A stretch of 64,000 bases of DNA from Solea solea (taxonomy: Eukaryota; Chordata; Actinopteri; Pleuronectiformes; Soleidae): positions 17,603,680 to 17,667,679 of the forward strand of contig NC_081141.1 in the NCBI RefSeq assembly GCF_958295425.1. The letters run 5' to 3'. Positions 1 through 12,147 of the stretch are shown here, piece after piece (the stretch's first letter is position 1; the number at the start of each line of letters is the position of its first letter). A program made the position numbers and the translations under genes. Under the pieces are notes generated by a model that was not told where the DNA came from, ran no database searches, and saw only the letters and a list, made by a program, of their open reading frames with translations.

Positions 1-246
1 TAATGTGATCACACAGGATAAACTCTCATCGCTCTCCTAAAGATGGCAGGAAGTTAATTGAAAAAGCCAACAGAGGATGTATCAAAGGGACAGGGGAAGA
101 AATAGCATTTGCAGAGGGCAGTTTTTATATCTGGATCACTCTGCCGGGGGATCTGCAGGCCTCACTCTGCCTTATGTAACGCTGGAGCCCAGACACAAAT
201 CAACCTCCTGTGGTTCTACCGAAGAACCAACCCCTGCCACACTGAT

Positions 247-267
247 CACACACACGCGCACACGCAC

Positions 268-338
<71 letters not shown>
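247..338. repeat. CA-type microsatellite
   Basis: About 90 bases of CA dinucleotides, interrupted by CG near the left end. It produces the His-Thr and Cys-Val ORFs seen on either strand, which are not genes. Confidence 0.95.
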
Positions 339-440
339 AGTAGTGATTGCTCGAAGACAGCGAGGGAAGCATCAGCTCCCTCTAAAATGCTCGTCAAAAC
401 ATGTACTGCGTAGTATTTACATTTCAATACTAAACAGAAC

Positions 441-1002
441 CAAGGTTATTATAGTTACAAAAAACTAACGAAATAACGAAAACTAAAATTGAAAAAGTTT
501 AAAACAAAAATTGTGTGTATATAAAATGAACTAAAACTAACAAAATGTGTAGCGAAAATGCGCTTAGTTTTCATTTTTGGGAATTTATTTCATACATAAT
601 CCTTTTGGTTTCATGTGAAGTGTGTTTTATTTTTTTCTCTGCCGGCAATTTTGAAAGGTTGGTATTTGAGACACACTACTTATCACCTTTTTTGAAAATT
701 GCAGCTGGCAAATACTCCACATTACAAAAAAACACATTTTAAAAACAAAAAGTCAAAACAAAATAAAAATTAAAACTACTGAAAAAACTATTATAACCTT
801 GCATAGAACGTGAATGTGAAGTGTGTTTTATTTTTTTCTCTGCCGGCAATTTTGAAAGGTTGGTATTTGAGACACACTACTTATCACCTTTTTTGAAAAT
901 TGCAGCTGGCAAATACTCCACATTACAAAAAAACACATTTTAAAAACAAAAAGTCAAAACAAAATAAAAATTAAAACTACTGAAAAAACTATTATAACCT
1001 TG
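441..1002. mobile_element. hAT-like MITE with a perfect internal tandem duplication
   Basis: The left end (caaggttattatagtta at 441) is an inverted match of the right end (aactattataaccttg, ending at 801 and again at 1002). The flanks aacagaac and catagaac agree at 6 of 8 positions, like a decayed 8-bp hAT target duplication. The right-hand part, 613-813, is repeated at 814-1014 with a 201-bp period and, by eye, no mismatch. The interior is A-rich and non-coding. Confidence 0.65.
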
Positions 1003-1079
1003 CATAGAACGTGATTAGAACGTGTCACTAGTTCCTTCACAATCAAAATCTTACGTGATTTTTATATTCCCGTAGCAGC

Positions 1080-1465
1080 CTCCGCATTAAAACCACTTGA
1101 AGCTTCAACTGTTCTCTATGGGCTGGCACAGAATAGGATATATTTTGTTCACTGCAGTGAGCTCGACGGTGATCGGACAAATGCGGCAAAAACGTAATTT
1201 CCACGGAAGCTCAGCTTCACTGGGAGTCAATGGCGCTGTGGGCGGGTGCGGACGCTGGGCTTCTGCATGATGATTGAAAGAAGTATATCGCCCATTTTCA
1301 TTTGTACACATACACATAGCAACATGTAGCATTTCAGTTTCACATAATTATCAGGCTTCCTTGTTCTAGTTGTTGGTTTGCAGAATTTCTGTAAGAATGT
1401 GTGTATAAAAACTGGGCCTGAAATGAGCTTCTCCTGTTTCAAAGACCAGCAACTGCCACTGACAC
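1080..1465 (+). repeat. dispersed repeat, first copy of a family also found at 49930-50170
   Basis: It shares, in the same order and orientation with 49930-50170, blocks such as gaagctcagcttc, ctgggagt, gggcctgaaatgag and cagaccagcaactgcca. Spacing differs, so the copies are old. The class is not recognised. Confidence 0.6.
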
Positions 1466-2904
1466 ACTCTTCCTGTCTGTAACAATAGACACGACGGCTT
1501 TTGTCCGCAGACTCTAGCGCTGCTGACTGAGAGGCTTTGAAAGTGAAATCTGGTGTAACTGGTTATTCAGCTGAAAAATATGTTGGCGTGACAGAGAAAG
1601 CGTGAATGCGACACTGGCCAGCCTCGACCCCTAAAAATGTCACCTTTATACTGCTTGACCTGTGTGTCTCGCTCTACATAAAAAAAACAGACACATTGGA
1701 ATGTCTTCAAAACAAGATAAGAATCTGAATGTAATGTGGCGGCAATCATTTACATATTCTTAAGCAGTAATTGGCTGCAATTTTTAACAGAGATTTTGAA
1801 TGCCAGAGTGTGTATGTATCCTCTTTGTGCAGTGTTCAGGGGCATGTATAACAAGATGAATGCCTGGCTGTGATCAAGGGTGCGAGACTGCGAGGTTTAT
1901 ACATCTCATTCTACCTCTGTGTTCTCTGTATCGGAGCCGTATCTCCTGCTGCTTCTGTTACCACCTAATTAGCCTTTTAGCGTTTTTTTTCAGAGAATCT
2001 TCGTCATGTTTGAGCGTTAGGCCCAGTCTGAAGGGACGGTGGTAGATTGAAAGTCACGGGAGTTTATTTCAATTCGTTTTTTCAGCTCTCTTTGTTCAAC
2101 CCATGCCACGATAGACTTAAGTATAATATGCAAATCTGTGGCATTATACGTTTTCGAAGGTGGTGGCCTGTAATGGCGCTGTGATTTGCACCGAGGCCCA
2201 ACGCTTCTGACAGATGCGAAATGTCAACTGCATCGCCGTGTTTGGGAGAGTCAGTTGTGCAGTTTTCTTCTTTGCCGAGAGCTACTTATAACCTGAGAAT
2301 AGCAGCGATTACTGATAAGCAGCAAAACTGCCATCCAGACAAATACAAATCAATTTGTTTTTTTCCTGACAGGCACTTGATTAATAGAAGTGTAGGACGT
2401 GCCAAGTACAACGGTGCAGGCAAGACTGAGCAGAAAGCACCCTTGCATGGGCACAGGGCCTGATTATTATTGTGCTTATTAGTAATAACATTTTTGTTAA
2501 AATAAATCTGTCATGATTTCAGCCCTGTAACTATGGTTAATTGTGTTGGTTTGTTTAGGACTTATTTGGATCTCTTTAGCTAGTATTTCCACTCAAATCA
2601 AAGTTCAAAGCGTTTGCCTTGGATAGGAGGACAACGCTGCAGTGTAGCACATGACATAAAACATAATAAAGAGATGCATGTAGTGCATAAAACATGCCTT
2701 CACTGGCAAGTAGATATCACGACAGCAATACAAACAACATGAACTTACCTTTAAACCATTTTAGGCTCAATCACCTCAACAAATCCATAAAACAAATGCA
2801 TTTATTCAACATCTTTTAACAGTTCATGTTTGAATGAATATAAACTCTAAGCATGTTTGATATGAGTCGGTAACATGTTCCATAGACTACAAGTTCAAGT
2901 TGAC

Positions 2905-3065
2905 CCATGTGTCAATCTGCATGTTTTTTGGACTGTGGGAGAAAGCCAGAGTACCTGTAGAGATGTGCAGATGTGGAGAACATGAAAGACCCACACAGAA
3001 AGACCTTTTGTCAAACCACAGTGCAGAGCAGATAGTGACAGAACAAGCCATTGAGTTACATGATT
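2905..3065 (-). mobile_element. V-SINE (DANA-like) fragment, minus strand
   Basis: The reverse complement carries the V-SINE central block (ctcccacagtccaaaaaaca, then the agtttgcatgttctcc-like region). It is degraded and lacks a clear tRNA-like head. Confidence 0.6.
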
Positions 3066-3958
3066 TCTGACTGATAGAGACAAGTAGGACACAATTTCCT
3101 GATGTTGTTGTGATTATTTGTGGCCGCTCAGTCTGAAGTGCACCGTTCTCCCCTGTTTAAAATAACAAATTATATGGATGAACTACTGCAAACATAATTG
3201 GTAGGAAACATATAATATATATACTTACTTATATATACATACGTTGTCAGACATCAAGGTGGTAGCAAAGCATCATACAGGACAAAACCAAGTATGCTGA
3301 GAAACTAAAATAACAGTAAATATACGTGTTTATTTAATGTGCACATACACTTATACACATTGTGGTCTTTAGTGTGAGATTTGTTTTTCATGAATAAGGG
3401 GTTTAATTTACCCAAGGTGACATCATGCAAAGACCGTGCACCCTGTCATAACAAATGTAATCTCCTCTCCTCTCCTCTGCCCAGAGCTGAATTGATGGAA
3501 ACAATATGACTGCATGAGTCTGTTTTTCTGTCTGTGGTAATTACCTGGCAACTTTTGAAAGAGTTGAAAGACCAGAGTGTTGGATAATGTGTTGTGAACT
3601 ATGTGTCTGATTTCTCATCCGAAATACATCAAGTGTTGCTGATCAGTCCTGGTGTGAAACCAGAATTGAATTCCTATAATTGTTATTAAAGTAGCACAGT
3701 TTTATCCACATGGCACAACATTTTGCACTCTGTGCATTGGTCATGGACGTCCAGTCCAGCACGACTGGTGTCACTTAATCGTGTGCATGTGTCAGAGAGA
3801 CAGAGACAGAGAGAGAGACGCAGGTGTAAACTCTGGGTTATTAGGCCAGATAAACAGAAGTGAGTTGTGTAACTCTGGCTGATAATTCATTGACCTTTAC
3901 CTTTTACACTCTAATGCATTCTAATAGGCCAGTGGATCCCAGCATGGCTCCTTCTCAC

Positions 3959-3960
<2 letters not shown>

Positions 3961-3998
<38 letters not shown>

Positions 3999-4412
3999 AC
4001 GCACACACACATGCATAGCCTGGTATCCATGACTTTAGAGGATATTGTATTGACTTAAATCCATTTTGTGGAGACTTACTCTGACCTTAACCATAATTAC
4101 CTAATCCTAACTTTAACCAACCCTCATCCTAAACGATGTGTACACTTTAAAATGGTGTCACTTGCTTTTTGTCCCCTTAAGGAAGACAAGTCCCCATAAT
4201 GTGACTTCGCAAACAGATGTAGGTCCCCACAACATTAGTAATACCTGGATCACACACAAAACTTGTTTTGCTATCTTAGTGAGGACACATCATTGAAACA
4301 CTGTAGTGCGTTCCCTCTGCAAAAGCCCTTTAAAGTTGTGGGGCCAATATGTCCTCTCAAGGATAGGTTTGTACATTTGTTTTGGACCTCACAAAGATAT
4401 AAATACAAGTGT
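3961..4412. repeat. CA microsatellite plus telomere-like fish MITE remnant
   Basis: A CA run (3961-3992) leads into sequence of the fish repeat type with ccttaaccataattacctaa-style internal blocks and gtccccacaa/gtccccataa motifs. It ends with gacctcacaaagatataaat, which resembles the terminal repeat of that family. Boundaries are approximate. Confidence 0.45.
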
Positions 4413-4459
4413 ACACACGCATACATGTATTCACTAGGATTTGGTTGTCAAGGCGAAAC

Positions 4460-5008
4460 CTCCAGGACAGGGGTGTCAAACTCAAATGACCTGGGGGCCA
4501 GTGAGCGTCTAATCTGGTCAAGAGGGGGCCGGTCCAGAGAACAAAACGTGGGGAAAACTGTTCAGTAGCACAAGCTTCATAAGATATTCACGATGAAGAT
4601 ATTCATGATGACATTTCCCAGAATCTAAAAAGTAAAAGTGCTATGTTGTTTTGATATGGAATGACGTATAAAATAACGTAAATAATAATGTGGACAACTG
4701 TAATTAAAAGACCAAACGAGTATATACGTAATTGAATGTTGTATTTAATACATTCAATGCTGTGATAATTATGACTGAATATCTTATTATTGCCGTTCTA
4801 AAAACATTGCTAGCAAACATATATTGTATTATATTGTGTCTTTATTCTATCACCTCGCGGGGCAGCTGTGCCTCAGCTACACACTGTGTTTAAAAGAAGG
4901 TGAGGTCGTTCATCATTATAACATGACATTAAGTGGTGGGCCGCATGTAATCGATTGGGGGGCCGCATGTGGCCCACGGACCGCCAGTTTGACACCTCTG
5001 CTCCAGGA
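4460..5008. mobile_element. complete non-autonomous hAT element with perfect 8-bp target duplication
   Basis: The terminal inverted repeats are caggggtgtcaaactcaaat (from 4468) and a right end whose reverse complement reads cagaggtgtcaaactggcgg (ending at 5000). The 8-bp flanks ctccagga (4460-4467 and 5001-5008) are identical, as expected for hAT insertion. The internal gggggcc/ggcccac blocks are also inverted. There is no transposase ORF, so it is a MITE-like derivative. It ends 80 bp before the candidate exon at 5089. Confidence 0.85.
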
Positions 5009-5088
5009 GGTCAAATAAACTTTGTAGAAACTGTTATTATTATTACCTCTTTAACTGTGTGACTAAGCCCTGCCTCCTTTCTTCAAAG

Positions 5089-5145
5089 GTTGAACACACC
5101 ATGCAAAAGGATGATCCGTCCGGGGAGGACAGCCAGCAGGATAGT
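5089..5145 (+). CDS. candidate small coding exon upstream of the pde4d D7-like exon
   Basis: A 57-bp block is bounded by a pyrimidine-rich acceptor (tgcctcctttcttcaaag) and a perfect GTAAGT donor. Read from its first base it is open for 19 codons, VEHTMQKDDPSGEDSQQDS, and ends exactly on a codon boundary. The next recognisable exon (20153) also starts on a codon boundary, so splicing gives ...EDSQQDS-VSEDSSVSPEP, an acidic, Ser-rich run like the region preceding the MEPYLVRR motif in human PDE4D7. An ATG lies at 5101. If the upstream exon is non-coding, translation could start there and give a 15-residue leader. The leader itself does not match the human PDE4D7 start (MKRNTCDLLSRSKS) as I remember it. 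The block sits 80 bp downstream of a hAT-type element. Assignment to pde4d is an inference from phase, strand and sequence character. It could instead be a chance exon-like ORF. Confidence 0.5.
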
Positions 5146-7594
5146 GTAAGTAAAAAGTGATCTCTGTTTTCCATATACCACATTATTTTGTCCGTTAGCT
5201 GCTCATCTTGTCGAGGGTCACAGGTTGCCCATCCGCGTATTGTAGAATCCAGTTAATCACAATCATACCTATGATTTAGAACTTCCATTTAACCTCTGCT
5301 CCAATCAGCATGTATTTGGACCGTGGTGGTGGGGGGAGTACCAGGAAAGAACCAATGCACACTCAACACACGCCATCTTTTGGCCTCATCGTCATATAAA
5401 AAAGCCATAGCATGTTTTTTTTATTATTATTATTGTACACATGTAATTATGTACAGCTGTGAATGACTGTACATCTGTGCATCTGAAGTAACCTTAGAGT
5501 TGACGCCACTGTTGGCTTTTAGTGGTGAGATGGGAATGAAACCATGTGAAAGACACAGTCAACATGAGATGAATCTTAATTGGAATTGACTCGTGTGTGA
5601 TTATGCCTGAATTCTTTCTGCTGTTCAGAAAGAAAGAAAGAAAGAAAATTGGGATCTTTTGCACAGTCATGCCAGACTCGGTGAGGTGAATGTTTTGCAT
5701 AAATATTATTCAAAACAAATTCCAGTGTAGTGTTTGTGATGCTCAGTGTGGAATTATTTCTGACAAATTTGGACTATGTAAAATATTGGCTCAAAAACTC
5801 AAAAATTAAAAGTTGTGTCACTGTCGGGGGCATCGTTTGTGATTATCGAAGAGGCAGGTTTTTAGTGCTTCAAAGGAAATTCTTCTTTTCTTATGCGCTT
5901 CAGTTCCAGATTGAAGCTGAAATATATGTAGTTATTTAATATGCAATATTAAGGCAATAACTTTGACTGAAATCCCATTAATTTCTGATGAATTCTCTTG
6001 GTTAAATTATTACAATTTTAGAGATTCAGATTGTTTACTATTGTAATTTTCATCTATGAAAAAGATTTTTTTTTGTCTGACAAATTTTTATCATCTATTT
6101 ATTCATTTATAATGGAACAGTACATATTAATGAACATAAAAAAATGCAAATATGCAAGATTATAGCTTATTTCCATCTTTAGTCTCTTGGCAGGTCAATA
6201 CCAGCCATATAACACACCACAACACAGCTTAGCTTATGGTAGTCCATCGTATCCGATGATGACATCCACTTGTGTCCTTAAGAGCGGTGGGTTCTCTGAT
6301 GGCTGGAGAGTCCAATCCTGGAACCACAGACTTTTAGTTAAACAAAAAGACCAAAGTACAAATATATTATATCACAGATGTGACAAATAAAAAGGTAAAA
6401 ACCAACACCTCAAACTAAGTCAAAGGCCAAAGAGAGAGGTTTTAAGAGAGGACTTCAAAACGATGATATGGAAGGACACATAGTTCACAAACAACAAAAT
6501 GTATGATACAAAATGAAATGGAATCAACTGTACCTAAAACACCAAACAAGCTCATGTACATAATTCTACGTGAAATGGAATACATTTAAATTTGTGATAA
6601 CGATAACCTAATGTATTATTGTTTACTATTTATGAAAATAGCTGTGCCCCAGCCACTTGTCGCAGGGGTCATGGGCCAGTTCTCTTTATAACTACGCTAT
6701 ATAATAAATAACACGTCTTACAAAATGTATCACCATTATTATTTATTTCTCAGCAAGGAGTGCTTGATGAACATAAATGACAGCCAATCGTTGAAAGTGA
6801 TTTAAAAGTGATTTCATCATAAATGAAACATTACAGCTATACACTAATTTAAGTAAAAAAAAAAAAAAAAAAAAAATTCTTTCCTCCATCCTCCATCCCC
6901 CACGTCAGCTACACCACCACCTCCTGACTGTATGTGGGCTTTCACACGAGAGTTATGTGCAAGCTGTCCGTCACCCACCACTATCCATCTGGATTTAATA
7001 GACAGATTCCTGGAAATCCTGACAAACTTTGTGACAAGAGAGCCGTGGTGCTCGGATGGAGAGCAGCAGACGCTATCAGGCTGATCACTCCATGCATGAA
7101 TAAGAGATCCAATCATACTCTACAGTTATTGACCTTGAGTTGAAGTTCAGAGCGTCTTAGGCTGACATCAGACAGGAAATGCATGGAGTATGTAATGTAA
7201 TTCAACTCTAGTGAGAATATAAATGACTGAATTAAAAGGTTTTTTGTTTTGCGTCAATGTCAGCATTACTGTTACAGTTAGTATCTTAGCGATCAAGTTC
7301 TTTATACAACCTTACTTCTCTACTCGTCAATAGCTACAGGGACGTAAAGCAACACCAATGCTAAGTCTTCTTTTTTTGCTTCTATTTCTGTCACATCTTT
7401 GCTTCTACTTAGAATGTTCACCACTTAGCCCTGTGGGCCTGTTTTTTATCACTTTTAGTGAGTCACTGTAGCATCCAGTCAGCCCTGGAGATGCAGAAAT
7501 GAAGGAAAAGAAAGGGAAGAAAGCAGTCATAGAACATTACAGATGCCACCATTAACTAGATAACTAACCGTAGAGCGTTTGTTTATAGCAGTGG

Positions 7595-7740
7595 GCCGCT
7601 CAAACGCAAATGAACTGGGGGCCAACTATTTTGGGGAAAAAGCAGCTGCTCAGTCAGGGTGGAGCGATATGAAAATTACATCACCGTAATCTGATATTGC
7701 AATAACAATGTTATTTGTGATGTTTCACAGAATTTCCAAA
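7595..7740. mobile_element. decayed hAT-type end
   Basis: The segment gtgggccgctcaaacgcaaa, then tgaactgggggccaac, is a mutated version of the left end of the element at 4468. No matching right end is seen. Confidence 0.4.
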
Positions 7741-8009
7741 CAAGAGTGTTGATATGGGACCATTTAAAACTCAAAATAGAAATGTCAGAGGTCACCGATG
7801 GAACGCCTGAGAGAAAGGCGGCTGCACAAGGCGCTTCTAATCCTCCTGACGCACAAATAAGAAGCGGCGCCTAAAAGCAGTAAATAGAAATGACCTTAAA
7901 ATAAATTGTGTCTCTGAACAAGCACGTTAGGTAAGAGGGTTTGTGGTTTGTTGCTGTAATATAATAAAAGATTTGGTCAGGGCGAGCACAAGTTCATGTC
8001 AGACGTGCT

Positions 8010-8300
8010 GATGATTAATGACGTCATCGATTATGAGAAATGAATCAAAGGCATAGAGGATAGAGACGAGCACATGTGCCAATGTGGAAAAAACAAACAG
8101 CAGAAGCAGCAGAGATGCTTCCTCGTCGTCCTGGAGGGCACATCGAGGTAGAGCGGCTGCTGAATACGTTTTTACAAGGCTCTTAGGGGCTGTCCAATCA
8201 GACGGTGCCACTGATGAATAGTCATGAGTCACCTTATAAGCGTCGCCATGGTTACGCTGTTGTGACTGTGGCCTTGCGAATGTGATGAGGGAATGAAAAT
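8010..8300. promoter_or_regulatory. candidate cAMP-responsive enhancer or promoter cluster (CRE, CCAAT, AP-1, X-box)
   Basis: Within 240 bases there is a perfect palindromic CRE TGACGTCA (8019-8026), a CCAAT box (8194-8198), a consensus AP-1 site TGAGTCA (8225-8231), a TATA-like TTATAAG (8234-8240) and a near-consensus RFX X-box GTCGCCATGGTTAC (8242-8255). No repeat signature covers them. The motifs are seen directly; function is inferred. Confidence 0.4.
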
Positions 8301-10032
8301 GGGCCCGAATGCCGCTCCGTCTCCTTCCCACGCACATCTTGATCACCAATTAGAGCCCAGCAGGGAAGCATCCAGGTCATGAGTCTGGGCCCTTCCAGCC
8401 TTGAGGATCAGGAGAGTGAGGTTTTTGAATGTGAGCAAGGGTTCAGAGTGGGCGTCGCTGTCCATTTCCCAAATTGAATCCATTATGATTCAAAAGCTCT
8501 CAATTTTTGATTTGAGTTGTGATGTGATTCTGTCACTTCAGTTAGGGATCGGTGCATGTGATGTGTGTGCAGGTGTTAATAGCTTTTGAAATACAACCTG
8601 ACATGTGGCTGTAAGCTTCGCTTTGCCTTCAGTGTAAGTTAAAGCCTTACACAAAAAGGTCATAGATTGTAAAAGACATTTATAAAAAACATAAATGGAA
8701 TTGAATCAGAGATGATGGTTCCAGCTTTAATGTCTGGGAATTGTGGAAAAGGGGAATTATTCGATGACTTAAAATCCAATTAATCATGATTAAAGCCACT
8801 GGGCAACAATCACATACAGGTGAAGGGGAGCAGAAATGGATCGCAGGATATTAAATGAAAAGAGCTGGGGAATTCGATTAAAAAAGGATCAGGGGGAGGG
8901 GAGCGTGCTGTGAGCAGTGGAAAAAAAAGTGACACAGATAAAATAAAGAAATTGTACAAGTGATAATGGACTAAGTCAGGGGGACAGCACATAATGATTC
9001 CCCCGTTCTCTTTCTCACACTTCTTATCAAACGGAACAACACAAGGTGCAGTTTCTGTATGAAACGATCCATTGCCACGGCTCAAGTCCTGAAAACTTGT
9101 TAGGGTTTGAAAGAATTGATGGCATTTCAGGATCTGAGAGAGCAATTTAAGAGACCACTTATCTATGACAATATATTGCCAAGCAATATTTTTATTTATT
9201 TATTTATTTTTTCATTTTACTGCATCATACACAGCAAAGAGCAACAACCTCATGATAAAGCCGTCTTCTTATCACTGATTTGCCAGGCCAAGTGCAAACA
9301 ACATTTATTGTTTTTTGGGGGGGCTACTGCTTATCTACCTTTTCTTTATTTATTTATGAGGCCATGGAGCAATCTCCTGCATATTTGAACCATGTAATTA
9401 GATTAGCAGGGACCTCCATGCAATTGGGACACAGTCAGGCACTCTGGGAAATTATGTTGGGTTGTTTTTGGCAAACCTGCCAAAACTGGGTCAAACTAGT
9501 TTTATCTCTCTGGTCTCTGTGTACTCGTCAGATTCTGTCAGCCTTGTCTCTCGTCTGCGTGAAGTTTGCACGCGAGACAGTCACGTTGGTAGACAAGTAG
9601 ACAAGCTTGATATTTATTTATTTATTTATTTATTTGTCTGTTCGTGTCCTCTAGAAATTACCACCCGCTCGCCATCCTAATTTCACAGCCTGTTGACTGT
9701 GTTTAAAGTGTTATTAATCTTGCATGAGGTGTGTGGCGGCGTGGAGGTGGAGTTGATGCATGAAGAGAGGTGTGTAAACTCTGCCTGGGAAGGTTGACAT
9801 GAAGGATTCATGGAGGGATGAATCTGCCATCCTGTTAGTGTCAAATTCATTCAATTCCACATTACGTTTATGGATGACTGACGCCATCCTTCTCACTTTT
9901 TTCTCACTTTAAAACAATCCTGACTACTACGGTGCTTGAGGATCAGCTTTACTGTGAGTGGATAAAACACACCACAAGTGGGCTCCACTTTTTAAATTAC
10001 CGAGACTTGACCCCGAATTTTCTTTATGTCTT

Positions 10033-10672
10033 TCGAATAAAGTCGTAATTTTATGAGAATAAAGTCATAATCTTAGGAGAATAAAGTCATAATTTTAGGA
10101 GGATATCAAGAATCAAGAATCAAGAAATTTTATCATCATTATGAGGACATAAGGAAATTTTGCAGTGGCACACAAAGGCACACAATAAAATAACAAAAAT
10201 AACGAAAGACTTAACAAAACACTTAAATAAGATACAACAAAATGTAAAACACAACAAAATATAATATAGTTAATAAATAAAGTTGTAATATGATAATAAA
10301 GTCTTAATATTATAAAAAAAGTTGTCTTATGAGAGTAAAGTCGTAGTATTATGAGAATAATTGCGTAATATTATGAGAATAAAGGAGTAATATTATGAGA
10401 AAAAAGTCGTAACATGAGAATAAAGTCGTAATATTATGAGAAAAAAGTTGTAATATGTCGTAATATTATGAGAATAAAGTCATAATATTATGAGAATCAA
10501 GTCATAACATGAGAATAAAGTTGTAATATTATGAGGAAAAGTTGTAATATGTCGTAATATTATGAGAATAAGGTCGTAACAGTAGAATAAAGTCGTAATA
10601 TTATGAGAATCAAGTCATAACATGAGAATAAAGTCGTAATATTATGAGGAAAAGTTGTAATATGTCGTAATA
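10033..10672. repeat. minisatellite with unit near taatattatgagaataaagtcg
   Basis: Many degenerate copies of a 21-23-base unit (gagaataaagtcgtaatattat) run through this region, some with internal deletions (gttgtaatatgtcg). Near 10105-10260 the array is interrupted by an unrelated segment containing three caagaat copies and a LINE-tail-like ttttatcatcattatgagga. Confidence 0.85.
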
Positions 10673-11788
10673 TAAAAGTCAGCGCCACATTGTCTTTCAC
10701 ATCAGGACATTTGAAAAGATTGTGAAAGAAACTGAGTTTGTTTGGAAGAAGGAATCATCTGTTTTTGTGGAGGAGAAAATGTTTTATTTTAGTCGTTATT
10801 CATATTGGCCGATATTAGCGTGTTCTTGTGGATATCCAATAATTAATTATGCAATATGTTTAAGTAGATATCTTATCCAGATTGTTCTTGTCTGATGTCG
10901 GAATGTTATTATTACACTTATTGGCTCTATTTGTTGAATGAAATAACATTATCAGAAAATGAATAATATATGACTTTTTATTTTATTTTTATTATGGGCC
11001 AATAAATCTTTAGTCTCAATATTATTACTTTGCATGAATATAGAGAGAGTGGATACTTTTAACCTGTCACGATTATTCAGCACATTTCCCTGGATGTGTT
11101 GCTGAACTCTCTCTCTCGTGCTCTGCAGCTCCATTGTCCTTTGTGCTTATTTCAAATTCCTCACTGGACACTGACCTGTGCATTTTTGCCCCGGAGCCAA
11201 GGAAGACGCTCGTTTCTTCTCCTGCCTCGGGCGAATAGATGGAGGGGCTCTTTAAAACAAATTGATTCCTTTCGTTCACCTCCATTGTCACCAACTGTTG
11301 TTACTTCTTTATCACCTGTCCGGCTATTTTTCAGTCTTTCCTCGCGTCTCATTTTTCTCACTCTTGCTGCAGAGATAAATGGGAGGAAAGAGGATGTGGC
11401 GTCGTTGTACTCACCCTCTGTGTTTGTTTTGCTGTTTGCCAACGTCTTTCTGCCGTGCTGGGAAATTGGCCACTTTAGCAACCTTGTTAGAAACATAGGT
11501 GTTTTATCTGGTGTGTACTCCGAATCAGTCAGAATTATTTTGATTGCGCGTGTATTGATGTTGTGAACGCTCAAGGTCTCATGCAAATGTGAACAGAGAT
11601 GTAAGAGAAAACATCTCATGTCTTCATGCATCCAGGAATGTAAAACAAGTTACAGCAGCAGATGCAAGGAGATGTTCAATAACCTGCAGAGCTGTGTGTA
11701 AATTACATTTTATGCATGGACAGTCAATATTTCATGCATGAATGTGTGATGCAACTGAGGTTTTCTCATGGTTGCAGGTGAAACTAGA

Positions 11789-12147
11789 CCTTTAACACCT
11801 AAGCCTCAGAATGTCCTGCTTATTTTAACCATAAAAGTGCCAGTAAAATGTGATTTTTGACATTTTTTCAAGAATAACTTTGAATGTCTGGCAGTTATTT
11901 ACAATTTACTGCACACATAATGGAAATTGATTTTAGAGGAAAAACACTGCCGTTGTACATGAAGAGCAGATTTGAGTCTTTGTCTCAATGTGCAAAAACA
12001 GGGCAAAAAATGGAAACTCTGCACGGGCATTTTTCCAGCTCCCTCAAAGACGCGGATTTGCTGGCTTCCTGCAAAAGTGGGTGTGAAATTGCAAAGTACA
12101 CTTGTGCAAACGCGCCATTGTCGATACACCCGGTGTTAAAGGGTTAA
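11789..12147 (+). mobile_element. MITE, family with a ttaaccctttaacacc-type terminal repeat, copy 1
   Basis: It begins gacctttaacacc and ends cggtgttaaagggttaaac, an inverted pair. The interior (cttattttaaccataaaag, ggcagttatttacaatt, gccgttgtacatgaa) is shared in inverted orientation with 61671-62062. It has no coding capacity. Confidence 0.7.

Larger units (their letters stand above)
1..5088 (+). other. non-coding DNA 5' of the first candidate exon (intron or upstream region)
   Basis: No coding exon is recognised here. Besides the repeats listed separately, the stretch holds AT-rich unique sequence, a CTCCT run near 3460-3480 and short TA-rich runs near 3215-3245. Whether it is an intron of a longer pde4d transcript or upstream flank cannot be decided from the window. 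Confidence 0.6.

Noticed and set aside
77..468. Overlapping His-Thr and Cys-Val rich ORFs
   Set aside because: They are translations of the CA microsatellite at 247-338.
10033..10672. Repeat array considered as CRISPR-like
   Set aside because: Units are directly adjacent and degenerate, with no unique spacers, and the genome is eukaryotic.
11096..11631. Two 156-aa ORFs on opposite strands over the same bases
   Set aside because: Neither shows domain motifs; mirror ORFs of equal length over the same bases suggest chance absence of stops.
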